From: Halonatronomonas betaini
GTDB lineage: Bacteria > Bacillota > Halanaerobiia > Halanaerobiales > Halarsenatibacteraceae
Reading direction: 5' to 3'
NCBI RefSeq assembly: GCF_015666175.1
Contig: NZ_JADPIE010000005.1
Span: forward strand, 124,001 to 188,000
Length of the DNA stretch: 64,000 nt
Made by a program: the position numbers and the translations under genes. Under the pieces are notes generated by a model. That model worked only from the letters and a program-made list of their open reading frames with translations, did not search any database and was not told the DNA's origin. Position 1 is the first letter of the stretch, and every line of letters starts with the position of its first letter. Shown here piece by piece: positions 1 through 8,288 of this stretch.

Positions 1-22
1 GATCCAATTTCTGAAAGTTCAT
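1..22 (-). CDS. possible 5' end of a further gene, cut by window edge
   Basis: An ATG on the minus strand at 22 follows a weak purine-rich stretch (GAGAGGG, about 12 bases upstream) and lies 29 bases after the namZ stop. Only seven codons (MNFQKLD) are visible, so neither the product nor its reality can be judged. A further salvage-operon gene is plausible from position alone. Confidence 0.2.
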
Positions 23-51
23 TTTTATAGCCGCCCTCTCTAATTAATAAA

Positions 52-1260
52 TTAGATATTTTCCCTCTCATCTTTGAAAGTTTCAATTCCTTCAGCAAAA
101 TCCTCTTTAAGTTCAGCTAAAGCCTTTTTATAATCAAATTCCTGATTCTCTATTAATTTACTCAATAACTTTCTATAGCTATCGGTACCAAGTAATAAGT
201 CTATAAAATACCTATTATCGTCTAATTTAAAGAAATCAAATTCTTCCGGATGGAGTTTAATAATCTCCGCCATCAGAGTTAATCCAACTTCAAGAGAGTC
301 AACTTTATCTGGGTCTGTAATGAATAATTGGATCCCATTACAGTTTTCCCCCTGATGTTTAGAGCTTTTCGGAGAAAAATTTAAAGGCCTATAACCGACA
401 CCAGGCAATTCATAGCCTCTCATCTTTAATGTTAAAACCATACTATTTAACCAGGGTGCTCCGACTATCTGAAATGGCAGGGTTGTTCCCCGACCTTCAG
501 ATAAGTTAGTCCCTTCAAATATTGCTGTAACTGGATAAAGCATCGTTGCTTCAGTTGAAGGAATATTAGGCGAAGGAGCTAACCAGGGTTCAGATATCTC
601 CTGACAGGTCTCTCCATGCCAATTTTTTAATTCAATAACCTCTAAACCATCTCCAGGCTCTGGTCCCTCAATTTTTCCAGTCTTAACTGCCCAGATAGCC
701 AGTTCACCAACTGTCATACCATGGCGTAGAGGCAGACTTGTCGCCCCCACAAAAGACTGAAAATTTTCATCAAGTAAATTCCCTTCAACTTTTCTTCCTA
801 AAGGATTGTATCTATCCAGGATCACAAAATTCAAGTCATTTTCTTTAGCTGCTTCCAGACAGTAAAAAAGTGTACTGATATAAGTATAATATCTAACTCC
901 AACATCCTGAATATCAAAGATAAGAGTCTCAAGCCCCTCTAAAACCTCAGCTGATGGCCTCTTATTATCTCCATAAAGGCTAATTACTGGCAGGCCACTA
1001 GCAGGATCTTTAGAATCATCGACTTTCTCCCCGGCAGCTGCACTGCCTCTAAAGCCATGCTCAGGGGCAAATATTTTCTGGATATCTAACTGGAAATTTA
1101 ATCTTAAATCATTTAATAATAAATCTAGATTCTGTCTCATCTGATGATCTCTACCGGTATGGTTGGTTATCAAGCCAGTAGGGCCGGTAAATGGAATCTG
1201 AACCTCTTTTGCAATAACTCTATCTAAACCTGATCTGTATTGACTGGAACACTCACTCAT
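52..1260 (-). CDS. namZ: NamZ-type exo-beta-N-acetylmuramidase (DUF1343)
   Basis: The 402-residue protein belongs to the DUF1343 family, whose Bacillus member NamZ removes MurNAc from the non-reducing ends of peptidoglycan fragments. The family hallmarks visible are an FAPEHGFRG segment near residues 64-72 and FDIQDVGVRYYTY near 115-127. No signal peptide or membrane segment is seen, so I infer a cytoplasmic enzyme acting on imported fragments, unlike the secreted Bacillus enzyme. The ATG at 1260 is preceded by a strong TAGGAGG. It lies downstream of an oligopeptide ABC transporter and about 4.5 kb from murQ, which fits MurNAc salvage. A terminator separates it from the permease gene, so it may be transcribed separately or by read-through. 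Confidence 0.85.
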   Translation of the reverse strand: MSECSSQYRSGLDRVIAKEVQIPFTGPTGLITNHTGRDHQMRQNLDLLLNDLRLNFQLDIQKIFAPEHGFRGSAAAGEKVDDSKDPASGLPVISLYGDNKRPSAEVLEGLETLIFDIQDVGVRYYTYISTLFYCLEAAKENDLNFVILDRYNPLGRKVEGNLLDENFQSFVGATSLPLRHGMTVGELAIWAVKTGKIEGPEPGDGLEVIELKNWHGETCQEISEPWLAPSPNIPSTEATMLYPVTAIFEGTNLSEGRGTTLPFQIVGAPWLNSMVLTLKMRGYELPGVGYRPLNFSPKSSKHQGENCNGIQLFITDPDKVDSLEVGLTLMAEIIKLHPEEFDFFKLDDNRYFIDLLLGTDSYRKLLSKLIENQEFDYKKALAELKEDFAEGIETFKDERENI

Positions 1261-1287
1261 AAATATTACCTCCTAATCTAATCTTAA

Positions 1288-1313
1288 AAACTCCAGATTG
1301 TAATCTGGAGTTT
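1288..1313 (-). terminator. intrinsic terminator after the permease gene
   Basis: A perfect 12-bp inverted repeat (AAACTCCAGATT / AATCTGGAGTTT) with two central bases is followed on the minus strand by a T-rich run. It lies between the dppC-like stop and namZ. Confidence 0.75.
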
Positions 1314-1324
1314 ATTATATCATA

Positions 1325-2173
1325 TTAATCAACCATATTTGGATCAAGTGCATCTCTCAACCCATCACCGAGTATATTAAATGATAAAACTGCAAGCATT
1401 ATTGCTATTCCTGGAAAAGTCGAAACCCACCAGGCCTGTCGTATTATCTGCCTTCCAGTATTTAACATCTCGCCCCATGAAGGTGTTGGTGGTTGAACAC
1501 CTAATCCTAAAAAACTAAGTGAAGACTCAGTTATTATAGCTCCTGCCATACCTAAAGTAGCCATTACAATAATAGGTGCTATACAATTTGGCAGCATATG
1601 TTTAAATATAATTCTAAATGTGTTAGCTCCCATTGCTTTGGCTGCGCTTACAAATTCTTTGTTTTTCAATGAGAGAAATTCGCCTCTAACAACCCTGGCA
1701 TATCCTACCCAATTAACTATTCCTATTGCCAGCATTATATTAAATAAACTGGCTCCTAAAACTGCCACCAGGGCTATAGCCAGTAAGATACTTGGAAAAG
1801 CCAGTAATACATCAACTATTCTCATTATTATTCCATCTACATAACCACCATAATATCCGGCTAATGTTCCAAAGATAACCCCCAGCAAACCTGAAATGCC
1901 AACTGCTATAATGCCAACTAACAAGGAAATTCTGGTACCATAAATTATTCTTGTTAGAATGTCCCTGCCCATTCTATCAGTTCCTAATAAATGTTGAGAT
2001 GATGGTGGCTGTAATGTTGCCCCTAAGTTTATCTCATTAGGATCATAGGGACTAATAATAGGAGCAAATATAGCAACTCCAATAATTAATATAATAAGCC
2101 CTAAAGATATTTTTACCCTTGTATTGTTTTTTAATTGCCTTATAACTCTGGCTGATGCTGTATTATTAGCCAT
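1325..2173 (-). CDS. oligopeptide/dipeptide ABC transporter permease (DppC/OppC type)
   Basis: This integral membrane subunit of a peptide-class ABC importer has an N-terminal membrane segment (about residues 22-40), the HLLGTDxxGRD motif of the DppC/OppC family near 62-72, several further membrane helices, and the cytoplasmic EAA-type loop (AAKAMGANxxxIIFKHMLPN) near 177-196 that docks the ATPase. A GTG at 2185 is in frame, but it overlaps the AAAGGAG sequence. The ATG at 2173, 11 bases after that site, is the better start (282 residues). No ATPase subunit (DppD/F) is encoded nearby, so it must be supplied from elsewhere. Substrate is inferred from context to be muropeptides or peptides; the family also carries nickel and sugars. 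Confidence 0.88.
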   Translation of the reverse strand: MANNTASARVIRQLKNNTRVKISLGLIILIIGVAIFAPIISPYDPNEINLGATLQPPSSQHLLGTDRMGRDILTRIIYGTRISLLVGIIAVGISGLLGVIFGTLAGYYGGYVDGIIMRIVDVLLAFPSILLAIALVAVLGASLFNIMLAIGIVNWVGYARVVRGEFLSLKNKEFVSAAKAMGANTFRIIFKHMLPNCIAPIIVMATLGMAGAIITESSLSFLGLGVQPPTPSWGEMLNTGRQIIRQAWWVSTFPGIAIMLAVLSFNILGDGLRDALDPNMVD

Positions 2174-2190
2174 ATTATAATTCACTCCTT

Positions 2191-3111
2191 TTAATCATAA
2201 CGGATCTGGGGATCAATGAACCCATAAACCAGATCTATAATTAGATTTGCTATTAAAACTGTTACTGCCACTAATAAAACTGATGCCTGAACTACTAAAT
2301 AGTCCCGTCTAAAAATTGAATCAACCATTAAACGTCCCAGACCTGGTCTTGCAAAAACAATCTCAGTTATAACTGAGCCACTTAATATAAAGCCTAATCT
2401 CAGACCAATGATTGTTAAGACCGGTAATATTGCATTTTTAAGGGCATGTTTAAAAGTGACGGTTCTCTCCATTAAACCTTTAGCTCTAGCAGTTCTAATG
2501 TAATCTTTATTTATAACTTCTAACATACTGGATCGGATAAGCCTGGTAGCCAGTGCAGCTCCAGCAGTACCAACAGTAATCGCTGGCAAAACCAAATGTC
2601 TCCAGGTGCCAACACCTGTAGCTGGTAGAACTCTAAACCTTAGCGCAAAGACTAACATTAACATCATACCTAACCAGAAATTAGGCATTGAAATACCTAT
2701 TAGAGCAAAAACCATACTGAAATCATCTATAAATGTATTTCTTTTTATTGCAGATATAATTCCTGCAGGAAATGCAATCAAATAAGAAACAATGAAACCA
2801 GCTAAACTCAAATTAATTGTAAAACCAACCCTGGCTTTTATAAGGTTAATTACTGGTTCATTATAATGTATTGAGCGACCAAAATTACCTTGTAGAGAAT
2901 TCCTAACAAAATTAAAGTACTGAATATGTATCGGATCATTTAATCCAAGGTTGTCACGCATGACTTCAATTTGTGCTGGCTGAGCAAAATCTCCAAGCAT
3001 TATTTGTACAGGATCGCCTGGTGTAAGATGCATCAAAGAAAAAACAATTAAAGATACACCCAATAAGATAGGTATCATTAATAAAATTCTTCTAATAATA
3101 TACTTGGACAT
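2191..3111 (-). CDS. oligopeptide/dipeptide ABC transporter permease (DppB/OppB type)
   Basis: The 306-residue protein has the architecture of the DppB/OppB permease: an N-terminal helix (about 8-28), the family motif LTPGDPVxxMLG near residues 29-40, five further helices and the EAA loop near 204-230. The ATG at 3111 follows AGGAGG. The stop is 17 bases before the next permease, so the two are translated from one message and would form the heterodimeric channel. A hairpin with a T-run separates it from the upstream binding-protein gene and would lower its dose relative to that gene. Confidence 0.9.
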   Translation of the reverse strand: MSKYIIRRILLMIPILLGVSLIVFSLMHLTPGDPVQIMLGDFAQPAQIEVMRDNLGLNDPIHIQYFNFVRNSLQGNFGRSIHYNEPVINLIKARVGFTINLSLAGFIVSYLIAFPAGIISAIKRNTFIDDFSMVFALIGISMPNFWLGMMLMLVFALRFRVLPATGVGTWRHLVLPAITVGTAGAALATRLIRSSMLEVINKDYIRTARAKGLMERTVTFKHALKNAILPVLTIIGLRLGFILSGSVITEIVFARPGLGRLMVDSIFRRDYLVVQASVLLVAVTVLIANLIIDLVYGFIDPQIRYD

Positions 3112-3123
3112 GGTTGACCTCCT

Positions 3124-3150
3124 AAAAAAGTGGGGAGGATTAACCTCCCC
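3124..3150 (-). terminator. intercistronic terminator between binding protein and permeases
   Basis: On the minus strand GGGGAGG-TTAAT-CCTCCCC is followed by AC and six T residues. It lies between the binding-protein stop and dppB, so it probably acts as a partial attenuator giving excess binding protein. Confidence 0.65.
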
Positions 3151-3179
3151 TATTCTTAATATATTCTTATCGAAAAACT

Positions 3180-4733
3180 TTAATCTACAATTCTAACATT
3201 TTTTAACTGTTTTAATATAGTTACTGGATAAGGAGCAGCCTCAAATCCTTCAAGGTGATCTCTGTAAGCATAAGAATCTTCTTCTGAATATAAGAAAATC
3301 ATTGGAAGATCTTCTGTTAGGACCTCATAAAGATCATGATAAATAGCCTTTCTTTCTTCTTCATCTACCTCTTCTCTTCCCTGAATTAATAACTCATCAG
3401 CTTTTTCATTTGAGTAATACATTCTATTTGAACCACCCTGTGGAGGAGTCATATCAGAATGGAAAAACCAATATGCATCAGGATCAATAATTCCATACCA
3501 TCCTAATAAATATATTTCAGCATCTCCTTCTACAACATCATCGTAAAATGTACCCCATTCTAATAATTCAATTTCAACATCAATTCCAACAGAACTCATC
3601 ATCTGTTGCATGATTTGAGCAAGTTCTTGCCGGCCTTCACTTGTTTTTATAGTAACAGTTTCTCCATCATAATCACCTTCAGCCAGCATCTCTTGAGCTC
3701 TATCCATATCATATTCATATTGATTTATCGCTGTACTATCAGAAAATTCTTCTACCCATGGATGACTCCCTGGAAGAGGTACATGAGTTCTTGTGCCATG
3801 AAAATGTTCAGCAATACTGTCTTTATCTAAAGAATAAGCTATCGCTTTTCTTAAATATTTATTATCTACTGGTTTATTTGTCACATTAAAACCAATATAA
3901 TTATAATTTGTTCCAGCAATAGAAGCAAGATTAATTGAGTCATCATCTTCTATAATTGGAAGGTCATCCTCGCTGACTGACATTAATACATCAAGAACAC
4001 CAGTCTCTAGTTCAATCACAGCAGCTGCACTTTCAGGAATAATTCTATACTCTACACTATCAATATTTGGACGACCTTCAAAATAATCATCATTGGCAAC
4101 TAATACAGTCTTCTCATCGATTTCTCTTGATTCAAACATAAATGGACCAGTACCAACTGGATTAGCTTCAAAATCATCTTTATTGTTTTCTGCTAGATGC
4201 TTTGGAACTATTCCTGTATTCATGTTAACCAGAAATGGTGCGTGCGGCGCTTCCAATTGAAAAGATATTGTATATTCATCAATAATCTCGATACCTTCAA
4301 CTGAATCTGTTTCCCCTTCATTAAATTCTTCAGCACCAATAATATTTAAGTAATTACCAGCTTTTGGAGAGCTTTTATCTGGGTCAAGCATTGATTCATA
4401 AGTGTATTTAACATCTTCCGCAGTTAGTTCAGTACCATCATGAAAATATACACCTTCTTTTAAATGAAAAACATATTCAGAATCTGATGGCATTTCAAAC
4501 TCTGCTAAGTCTGGCTGATATTCCAAATTTTTATCTAATTTCAAAAGACCATTAAAAATCTGAGATGATACATACATACCACTTGCAGTTGTTACATACC
4601 TTGGGTCTAAAGCATTACCATCTGAACCCATCCCTATTACAATACTATCTTCTTCTCCATTCTCGGCAAAAGCAACCATCGATGACGTTAATACTACTGC
4701 TAAAATTAAAATAAAAATCACTGATTTTCTCAT
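3180..4733 (-). CDS. periplasmic oligopeptide-binding protein (SBP family 5)
   Basis: This 517-residue solute-binding protein of the peptide/nickel ABC class starts with a classical signal peptide (residues 1-23, hydrophobic core followed by AFA). There is no cysteine lipobox, so it should be released by signal peptidase I as a soluble protein. That makes sense only if there is a periplasm, and it is one reason I infer a double-membrane Firmicute. The mature part shows family 5 features such as the YVFHLKEGVYFHDGTELTAEDVKYTYE segment (in parts, around residues 86-112) and NYLNIIGAEEF. It is first in the transporter gene order, upstream of both permeases. The ligand is unknown; muropeptides fit the neighbours best. 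Confidence 0.9.
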   Translation of the reverse strand: MRKSVIFILILAVVLTSSMVAFAENGEEDSIVIGMGSDGNALDPRYVTTASGMYVSSQIFNGLLKLDKNLEYQPDLAEFEMPSDSEYVFHLKEGVYFHDGTELTAEDVKYTYESMLDPDKSSPKAGNYLNIIGAEEFNEGETDSVEGIEIIDEYTISFQLEAPHAPFLVNMNTGIVPKHLAENNKDDFEANPVGTGPFMFESREIDEKTVLVANDDYFEGRPNIDSVEYRIIPESAAAVIELETGVLDVLMSVSEDDLPIIEDDDSINLASIAGTNYNYIGFNVTNKPVDNKYLRKAIAYSLDKDSIAEHFHGTRTHVPLPGSHPWVEEFSDSTAINQYEYDMDRAQEMLAEGDYDGETVTIKTSEGRQELAQIMQQMMSSVGIDVEIELLEWGTFYDDVVEGDAEIYLLGWYGIIDPDAYWFFHSDMTPPQGGSNRMYYSNEKADELLIQGREEVDEEERKAIYHDLYEVLTEDLPMIFLYSEEDSYAYRDHLEGFEAAPYPVTILKQLKNVRIVD

Positions 4734-4823
4734 TAACTATTACCTCCTATATTTTTCTTTAATTTAATCTACTTAACTATTAGTATTTAGGGATTTCACC
4801 TCCTTGGAATAATAAGTCTATTT

Positions 4824-5603
4824 TTATTTTAATATCGGGAATACTTCATCTAATGATTTAACCAAATAATCTGGATAAATCAAATCTTCTTCATATTCCC
4901 ATTTATTTAATGAAAGCTCTTTATCGAGCTTATCATTTATTAGCTCTTTAGCAATTTTGGATTTTGTTCTTTCAGAAGGTGAAAGGCTTAATAAATCTTC
5001 TGATAATTCTCTGAAAACTAAAATTGAAGTCGCAGATAATTTATTGGCTCCATAAACATCCATTAAAGGAGAATCACCAATATGAATCCAGTTATCAGTT
5101 TCTGTTAATTGAGATTTAAAGATCTTACTTTGAGGTTTAACCGCCTGAGCTCTATCAGTCGTTATGATCTCAGAAAAATATTCATCTATACCAAGAGCTT
5201 CTAAGACAGGGTATTGATATTTATAATACCCATTTGTCACTACATAAAGCTCTATATTAGCTTCTTGCAGTTTATTAAGAAGCTCTTTTCCATCCTGATA
5301 AAGATGAATATAAGGTTTTTTAAGATACTTTTTTATCAATTTAGAAATATCAATTTGACCAGGAACTCTTAAATCATTTGCTACTGTCTGAATAATATCA
5401 TCCCAGTCATAGGCAGTATATAAATGAGCTTTAATTCTCTTTCTGAATTCATATTTAATATTTTTCCAAATTATTTCTTCTTTTATTAATTGATCATGAT
5501 GATTTTCATACTGTCTTTTTAATTCACTTTTTATATAAGGAAATAAACCTTTACTAAAAGGATTTTCCATAAGAACACCGTCTAAATCAAAGCTTATAAT
5601 CAT
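4824..5603 (-). CDS. HAD-family hydrolase
   Basis: The 259-residue cytoplasmic protein carries all four HAD motifs: FDLDGVLM with the nucleophile Asp6 and Asp8, VVTNG (motif II, about 121-125), a lysine in VKPQSKIF (motif III), and GDSPLMDVYGA (motif IV, about 175-185). A helical cap lies between motifs I and II, as in subclass I. The ATG at 5603 follows AAGGAG. It sits between the peptide-transport genes and murQ, so it may dephosphorylate a sugar phosphate made during wall recycling, but the substrate cannot be read from sequence. Confidence 0.8.
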   Translation of the reverse strand: MIISFDLDGVLMENPFSKGLFPYIKSELKRQYENHHDQLIKEEIIWKNIKYEFRKRIKAHLYTAYDWDDIIQTVANDLRVPGQIDISKLIKKYLKKPYIHLYQDGKELLNKLQEANIELYVVTNGYYKYQYPVLEALGIDEYFSEIITTDRAQAVKPQSKIFKSQLTETDNWIHIGDSPLMDVYGANKLSATSILVFRELSEDLLSLSPSERTKSKIAKELINDKLDKELSLNKWEYEEDLIYPDYLVKSLDEVFPILK

Positions 5604-5732
5604 TATTCTAACTCCTTAAATTTCAAGATTGACTAAAGCTTGTTGCAATTTTTTAATTAATATCATAATATATATTTTAATAATAAATTTTAGTTTTTGA
5701 AAATAAAATACATTAATCTTACATGAACCAGC

Positions 5733-6629
5733 TCATCCAATTATACTGCGTAAATCTCCTTGACTCTCATCCAATAAATTTTTTGCTTCTGCCAGATCAC
5801 ACCCCCTCTTTATCATTATGATTGCTTCTTTTACCTGATAATCTGCAGCTTTTAAAATTTCATCAGCTTCTTTATTATCTATACCGGTAATTTCAGTAAC
5901 AATTCCTCTGGCCCTCTCTCTTAATTTGGCATTGGTCGCTTTTAAATCCACCATTAAATTATTATAAACTTTGCCCAGTCGAATCATTACTGTTGTTGAT
6001 ATTGTATTAAGGATCATCTTCTGAGCTGTTCCTGCTTTCAGGCGGGTAGAGCCTGTCAAAACTTCAGGCCCAACAACAGCCCTGATTTTATGATCAACAT
6101 TTTCAGCCAGCTCTGAATTATAATTACAAACCACCGCTCCAGTTAAAGCACCTAATTTTCTGGCAGTTTTTACAGCGCCAATAACATATGGCGTACTTCC
6201 ACTGGCCGCAATCCCAATCACTGTATCCAATTCATTAACATTATGTTCTTTTATAGCCTCTTTTCCTTTAGCCTGGCTATCCTCTATACCTTCTTTTGCT
6301 CTAAACATTGCATCTTCGCCACCAGCTAAAATCCCAACAACTCTGCCTGGTTCCAGACTAAAAGTTGGAACACATTCAACAGCATCTATGATACCCAGAC
6401 GGCCACTGGTACCTGCCCCAACATATATAATTCTTCCACCTTTGCGCATCCTGGGCACTATAGCCTCTACTAACCCTGTTATCTCTGGAATAGTTTCTGC
6501 CACCGAGTGAGCAACAGTTGCGTCTTCTTCATTAATCAGTTTGATTATTTCAGATGTCGATTTAGTATCAAGCTCCTCGCTGGCCGGGTTTCTTGTTTCA
6601 GTAATCTTCATATTCAGATTGTCATTCAT
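5733..6629 (-). CDS. murQ: N-acetylmuramic acid 6-phosphate etherase
   Basis: MurQ cleaves the lactyl ether of MurNAc-6-phosphate to give GlcNAc-6-phosphate and D-lactate. The 298-residue protein has the SIS-fold signature YVGAGTSGRLGIIDAVECVPTF (as parts, residues 69-90), in which Glu85 matches the catalytic acid of the Escherichia coli enzyme, and a second conserved acidic segment (KEGIEDS, around 112-118). A C-terminal helical domain (about 245-298) is typical of the family. The start follows GGAGGT by eight bases. With namZ and the peptide transporter upstream of and downstream from it, this is the anchor for calling the region MurNAc salvage. Released D-lactate could feed the lactate cluster at 28-34 kb. 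Confidence 0.95.
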   Translation of the reverse strand: MNDNLNMKITETRNPASEELDTKSTSEIIKLINEEDATVAHSVAETIPEITGLVEAIVPRMRKGGRIIYVGAGTSGRLGIIDAVECVPTFSLEPGRVVGILAGGEDAMFRAKEGIEDSQAKGKEAIKEHNVNELDTVIGIAASGSTPYVIGAVKTARKLGALTGAVVCNYNSELAENVDHKIRAVVGPEVLTGSTRLKAGTAQKMILNTISTTVMIRLGKVYNNLMVDLKATNAKLRERARGIVTEITGIDNKEADEILKAADYQVKEAIIMIKRGCDLAEAKNLLDESQGDLRSIIG

Positions 6630-6760
6630 TTAAAATACCTCCATTAAAATCTCGTCTAATATACATATTCTACACCAGAATAAAAAATCCTTTTTTTATT
6701 TTCATAATTTAATAAAAATATTTTATTATTAGTTTAAACCCATTACTAATACCTAAAATA

Positions 6761-6793
6761 AAAAAGCTGTCAGGCAATTAATCGGCCCAACAG
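6761..6793 (-). terminator. intrinsic terminator of the GTPase gene
   Basis: On the minus strand CTGTTGGGC pairs with GCCTGACAG (nine pairs including two G-U), and six T residues follow the stem. Confidence 0.7.
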
Positions 6794-6819
6794 TCTTTAG
6801 ATATAATCAATATTAAACT

Positions 6820-7809
6820 TTATTTCTCAGAATGGAGCTCTACAATATCTTCATCCTCAAGCACAAAATCCTGAGCAACAGGCTGACCAGGAAATCTTGA
6901 AGAACCCCAGACACAGGCTTTTTTAAGATTTTCAGCAAAATCTTTATGAACCGCCCTGGCAAACTCAATTAAAGTAGTGCCCCGGGGCATTACAAAGGGA
7001 CTATCCTTATCAGGCTCCCGTCCAGGCGCTTTACTATATATTCTGATTACGCCCAGTTGATTAAAAAATAGTTCAGGCAATCTCTCAACCCCTTTATCTT
7101 CAGGAACTGACACCAGCTCAAATTCAATCTCAGGATAAAATTCTTTTATTACATCAAGATTATCCTCTGCATCAGAATGGTCTATACCTGTAGCTATAAA
7201 AATTATATCCTCCCTGGTAAATGCTTTAACTCCCTCTGGAATATCTTCTGGCTCCCGCATTATTCTCTTAGACTTAAGAAATTCTATTGCTCCATCAAGC
7301 TGCTCAAGACATTTTGAAGATGCTAAAGATATTAAAACTACTGGAAGATCAGCTCTCTGAATTGCGCTGATCATTGGCCCAGGAACATCTTCAGGCACCA
7401 GTGGCGGTGTATCAATAACCTGTATCTGAATATTTTCATATGGAACCATCCCGGCAACAGGCAGTGATGTTGAAAATGGATAATTTGCCACAGTCACTTT
7501 AGCATTACTTAAAGCTCCAAGCAATGATGATTTACCGGTGTTTGGATACCCGAGCAAAATTAACTGACCTGCTCCTTCCGGGTCAATTTTATAGGGATTA
7601 TAAGTTGATTTACTCTCTGATTTCTTTTCTTTCTCATCTTTTAGTTTTGATATCCTCTTTTTCAAATCTGCCTGCAACTTTTCTGTACCCTTATGTTTAG
7701 GCATTATAGCTAGCATTTCATTTAATGCTGCTATTTTTTCTCCAGGGGTTGAAGCTGAACGATATTCCTCCTCGGCCTCATAATACTGAGGAGGTAAATT
7801 AGCTGGCAT
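6820..7809 (-). CDS. DRG/Obg-type GTPase with C-terminal TGS domain
   Basis: A cytoplasmic GTPase of the TRAFAC class related to archaeal/eukaryotic DRG proteins. An N-terminal helical, lysine-rich segment (about 20-70) is followed by the G domain with P-loop GYPNTGKSS (about 87-95), switch/G3 DTPP (about 132-135), and a C-terminal TGS region (about 250-329, beginning with a RIYSKAPG segment) of the kind that contacts RNA or ribosomes. A longer frame begins with TTG at 7824, but that codon lies on the GGAGGT ribosome-binding site. The ATG at 7809 is the credible start (329 residues). The usual G4 NKxD is not obvious (TGIDHSD may take its place). Role: probably ribosome-linked; not established. 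Confidence 0.8.
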   Translation of the reverse strand: MPANLPPQYYEAEEEYRSASTPGEKIAALNEMLAIMPKHKGTEKLQADLKKRISKLKDEKEKKSESKSTYNPYKIDPEGAGQLILLGYPNTGKSSLLGALSNAKVTVANYPFSTSLPVAGMVPYENIQIQVIDTPPLVPEDVPGPMISAIQRADLPVVLISLASSKCLEQLDGAIEFLKSKRIMREPEDIPEGVKAFTREDIIFIATGIDHSDAEDNLDVIKEFYPEIEFELVSVPEDKGVERLPELFFNQLGVIRIYSKAPGREPDKDSPFVMPRGTTLIEFARAVHKDFAENLKKACVWGSSRFPGQPVAQDFVLEDEDIVELHSEK

Positions 7810-7824
7810 AAAAAACACCTCCAA

Positions 7825-7987
7825 TTAATATATCTTAATCTCATAAATTAACTACTTTAATAATTTATATTATTCCACCTTAAACCTCTATTTATTAACC
7901 TCTATTAATATAATTAAACGAAATATCCTAAAAACCTCCTTACAAATATAAAAGATGTGAAAAATTTAAAGAATTAAACGTCTAAAA
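7825..7987. other. AT-rich intergenic region upstream of the peptide locus
   Basis: This divergent intergenic stretch separates the minus-strand GTPase gene from the plus-strand peptide locus. It is very AT-rich and must hold the GTPase promoter, but I cannot point to a convincing -35/-10 pair. I see no gene in it. Confidence 0.5.
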
Positions 7988-8020
7988 AAAGGATTTTCAA
8001 GATTTATAATGAATTATAAT
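7988..8020 (+). promoter_or_regulatory. sigma-H-like promoter (and a -10-like TATAAT) before the peptide gene
   Basis: AAAGGATTT at 7988-7996 and AATGAAT at 8008-8014, separated by 11 bases, match the Bacillus sigma-H pattern RNAGGAWWW-N11-12-RNNGAAT at every specified position. Two TATAAT boxes (8005-8010 and 8015-8020) also occur, but neither has a sigma-A -35 box at the right distance. Transcripts would start near 8020-8025, right at the 5' arm of the inverted repeat. The region is AT-rich, so a chance match is possible. Confidence 0.4.
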
Positions 8021-8022
8021 AG

Positions 8023-8259
8023 TGGCCGGGTATCAATATTGAGTTTATATACATTTTTAAGATTAGCTTATAGCAAAACGAGCTTAGCCTACCTTCGTCA
8101 GATCTCTTAGCTTAGAGATATACAACACGAAGGGGGTTAATACTAATGAAAAAATTATATATAGCTATTACAACCGCTATGATCGTATTCGGTAGTGCCG
8201 TTCAGGTACTAGCTGATACAACTCACTGGGGCTAAATATAAATAAATTTACCCGGCCAT
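8023..8259 (+). ncRNA. candidate structured RNA domain enclosing the mini-gene
   Basis: TGGCCGGGTA at 8023-8032 is the exact reverse complement of TACCCGGCCA at 8250-8259, giving a ten-pair helix, mostly G-C in an otherwise AT-rich region, that would bracket the whole leader and mini-gene. Inside, CCTTCGT (8092-8098) pairs with ACGAAGG (8127-8133), and within that ATCTCT (8102-8107) pairs with AGAGAT (8114-8119) around a TAGCTT loop. The outer stem covers the first bases of the Shine-Dalgarno sequence AAGGGGG. TTAGCTTA occurs twice (8063-8070, 8107-8114). I recognise no known riboswitch family. Confidence 0.45.
8146..8235 (+). CDS. 29-residue secreted mini-protein, candidate peptide signal
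   Basis: An ATG nine bases after AAGGGGG opens a 29-codon frame. The product has a positively charged start (MKKLY), a hydrophobic core (about residues 6-19) and a VLA site, so signal peptidase would cleave after Ala23 and release DTTHWG. A signal peptide followed by only six residues leaves nothing but a short secreted peptide as the product, as in some pheromone precursors. It sits directly upstream of a membrane HD-GYP protein on the same strand, under a sigma-H-like promoter (the sigma factor that drives Bacillus phr pheromone genes). I recognise no named family. Secretion and signalling are inference; it could also be a leader peptide acting in translation control. Confidence 0.65.
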   Translation: MKKLYIAITTAMIVFGSAVQVLADTTHWG

Positions 8260-8288
8260 TCTATATTGAAAGCGAGGTTTATTATATT

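Noticed and set aside
8061-8145. GEMM-type (c-di-GMP-I) riboswitch in the mini-gene leader
   Set aside because: GCAAA, GCCTA and GGGGGTT pieces recall the class, and an HD-GYP gene follows, but the first helix with its GAAA tetraloop and the remaining core are absent.
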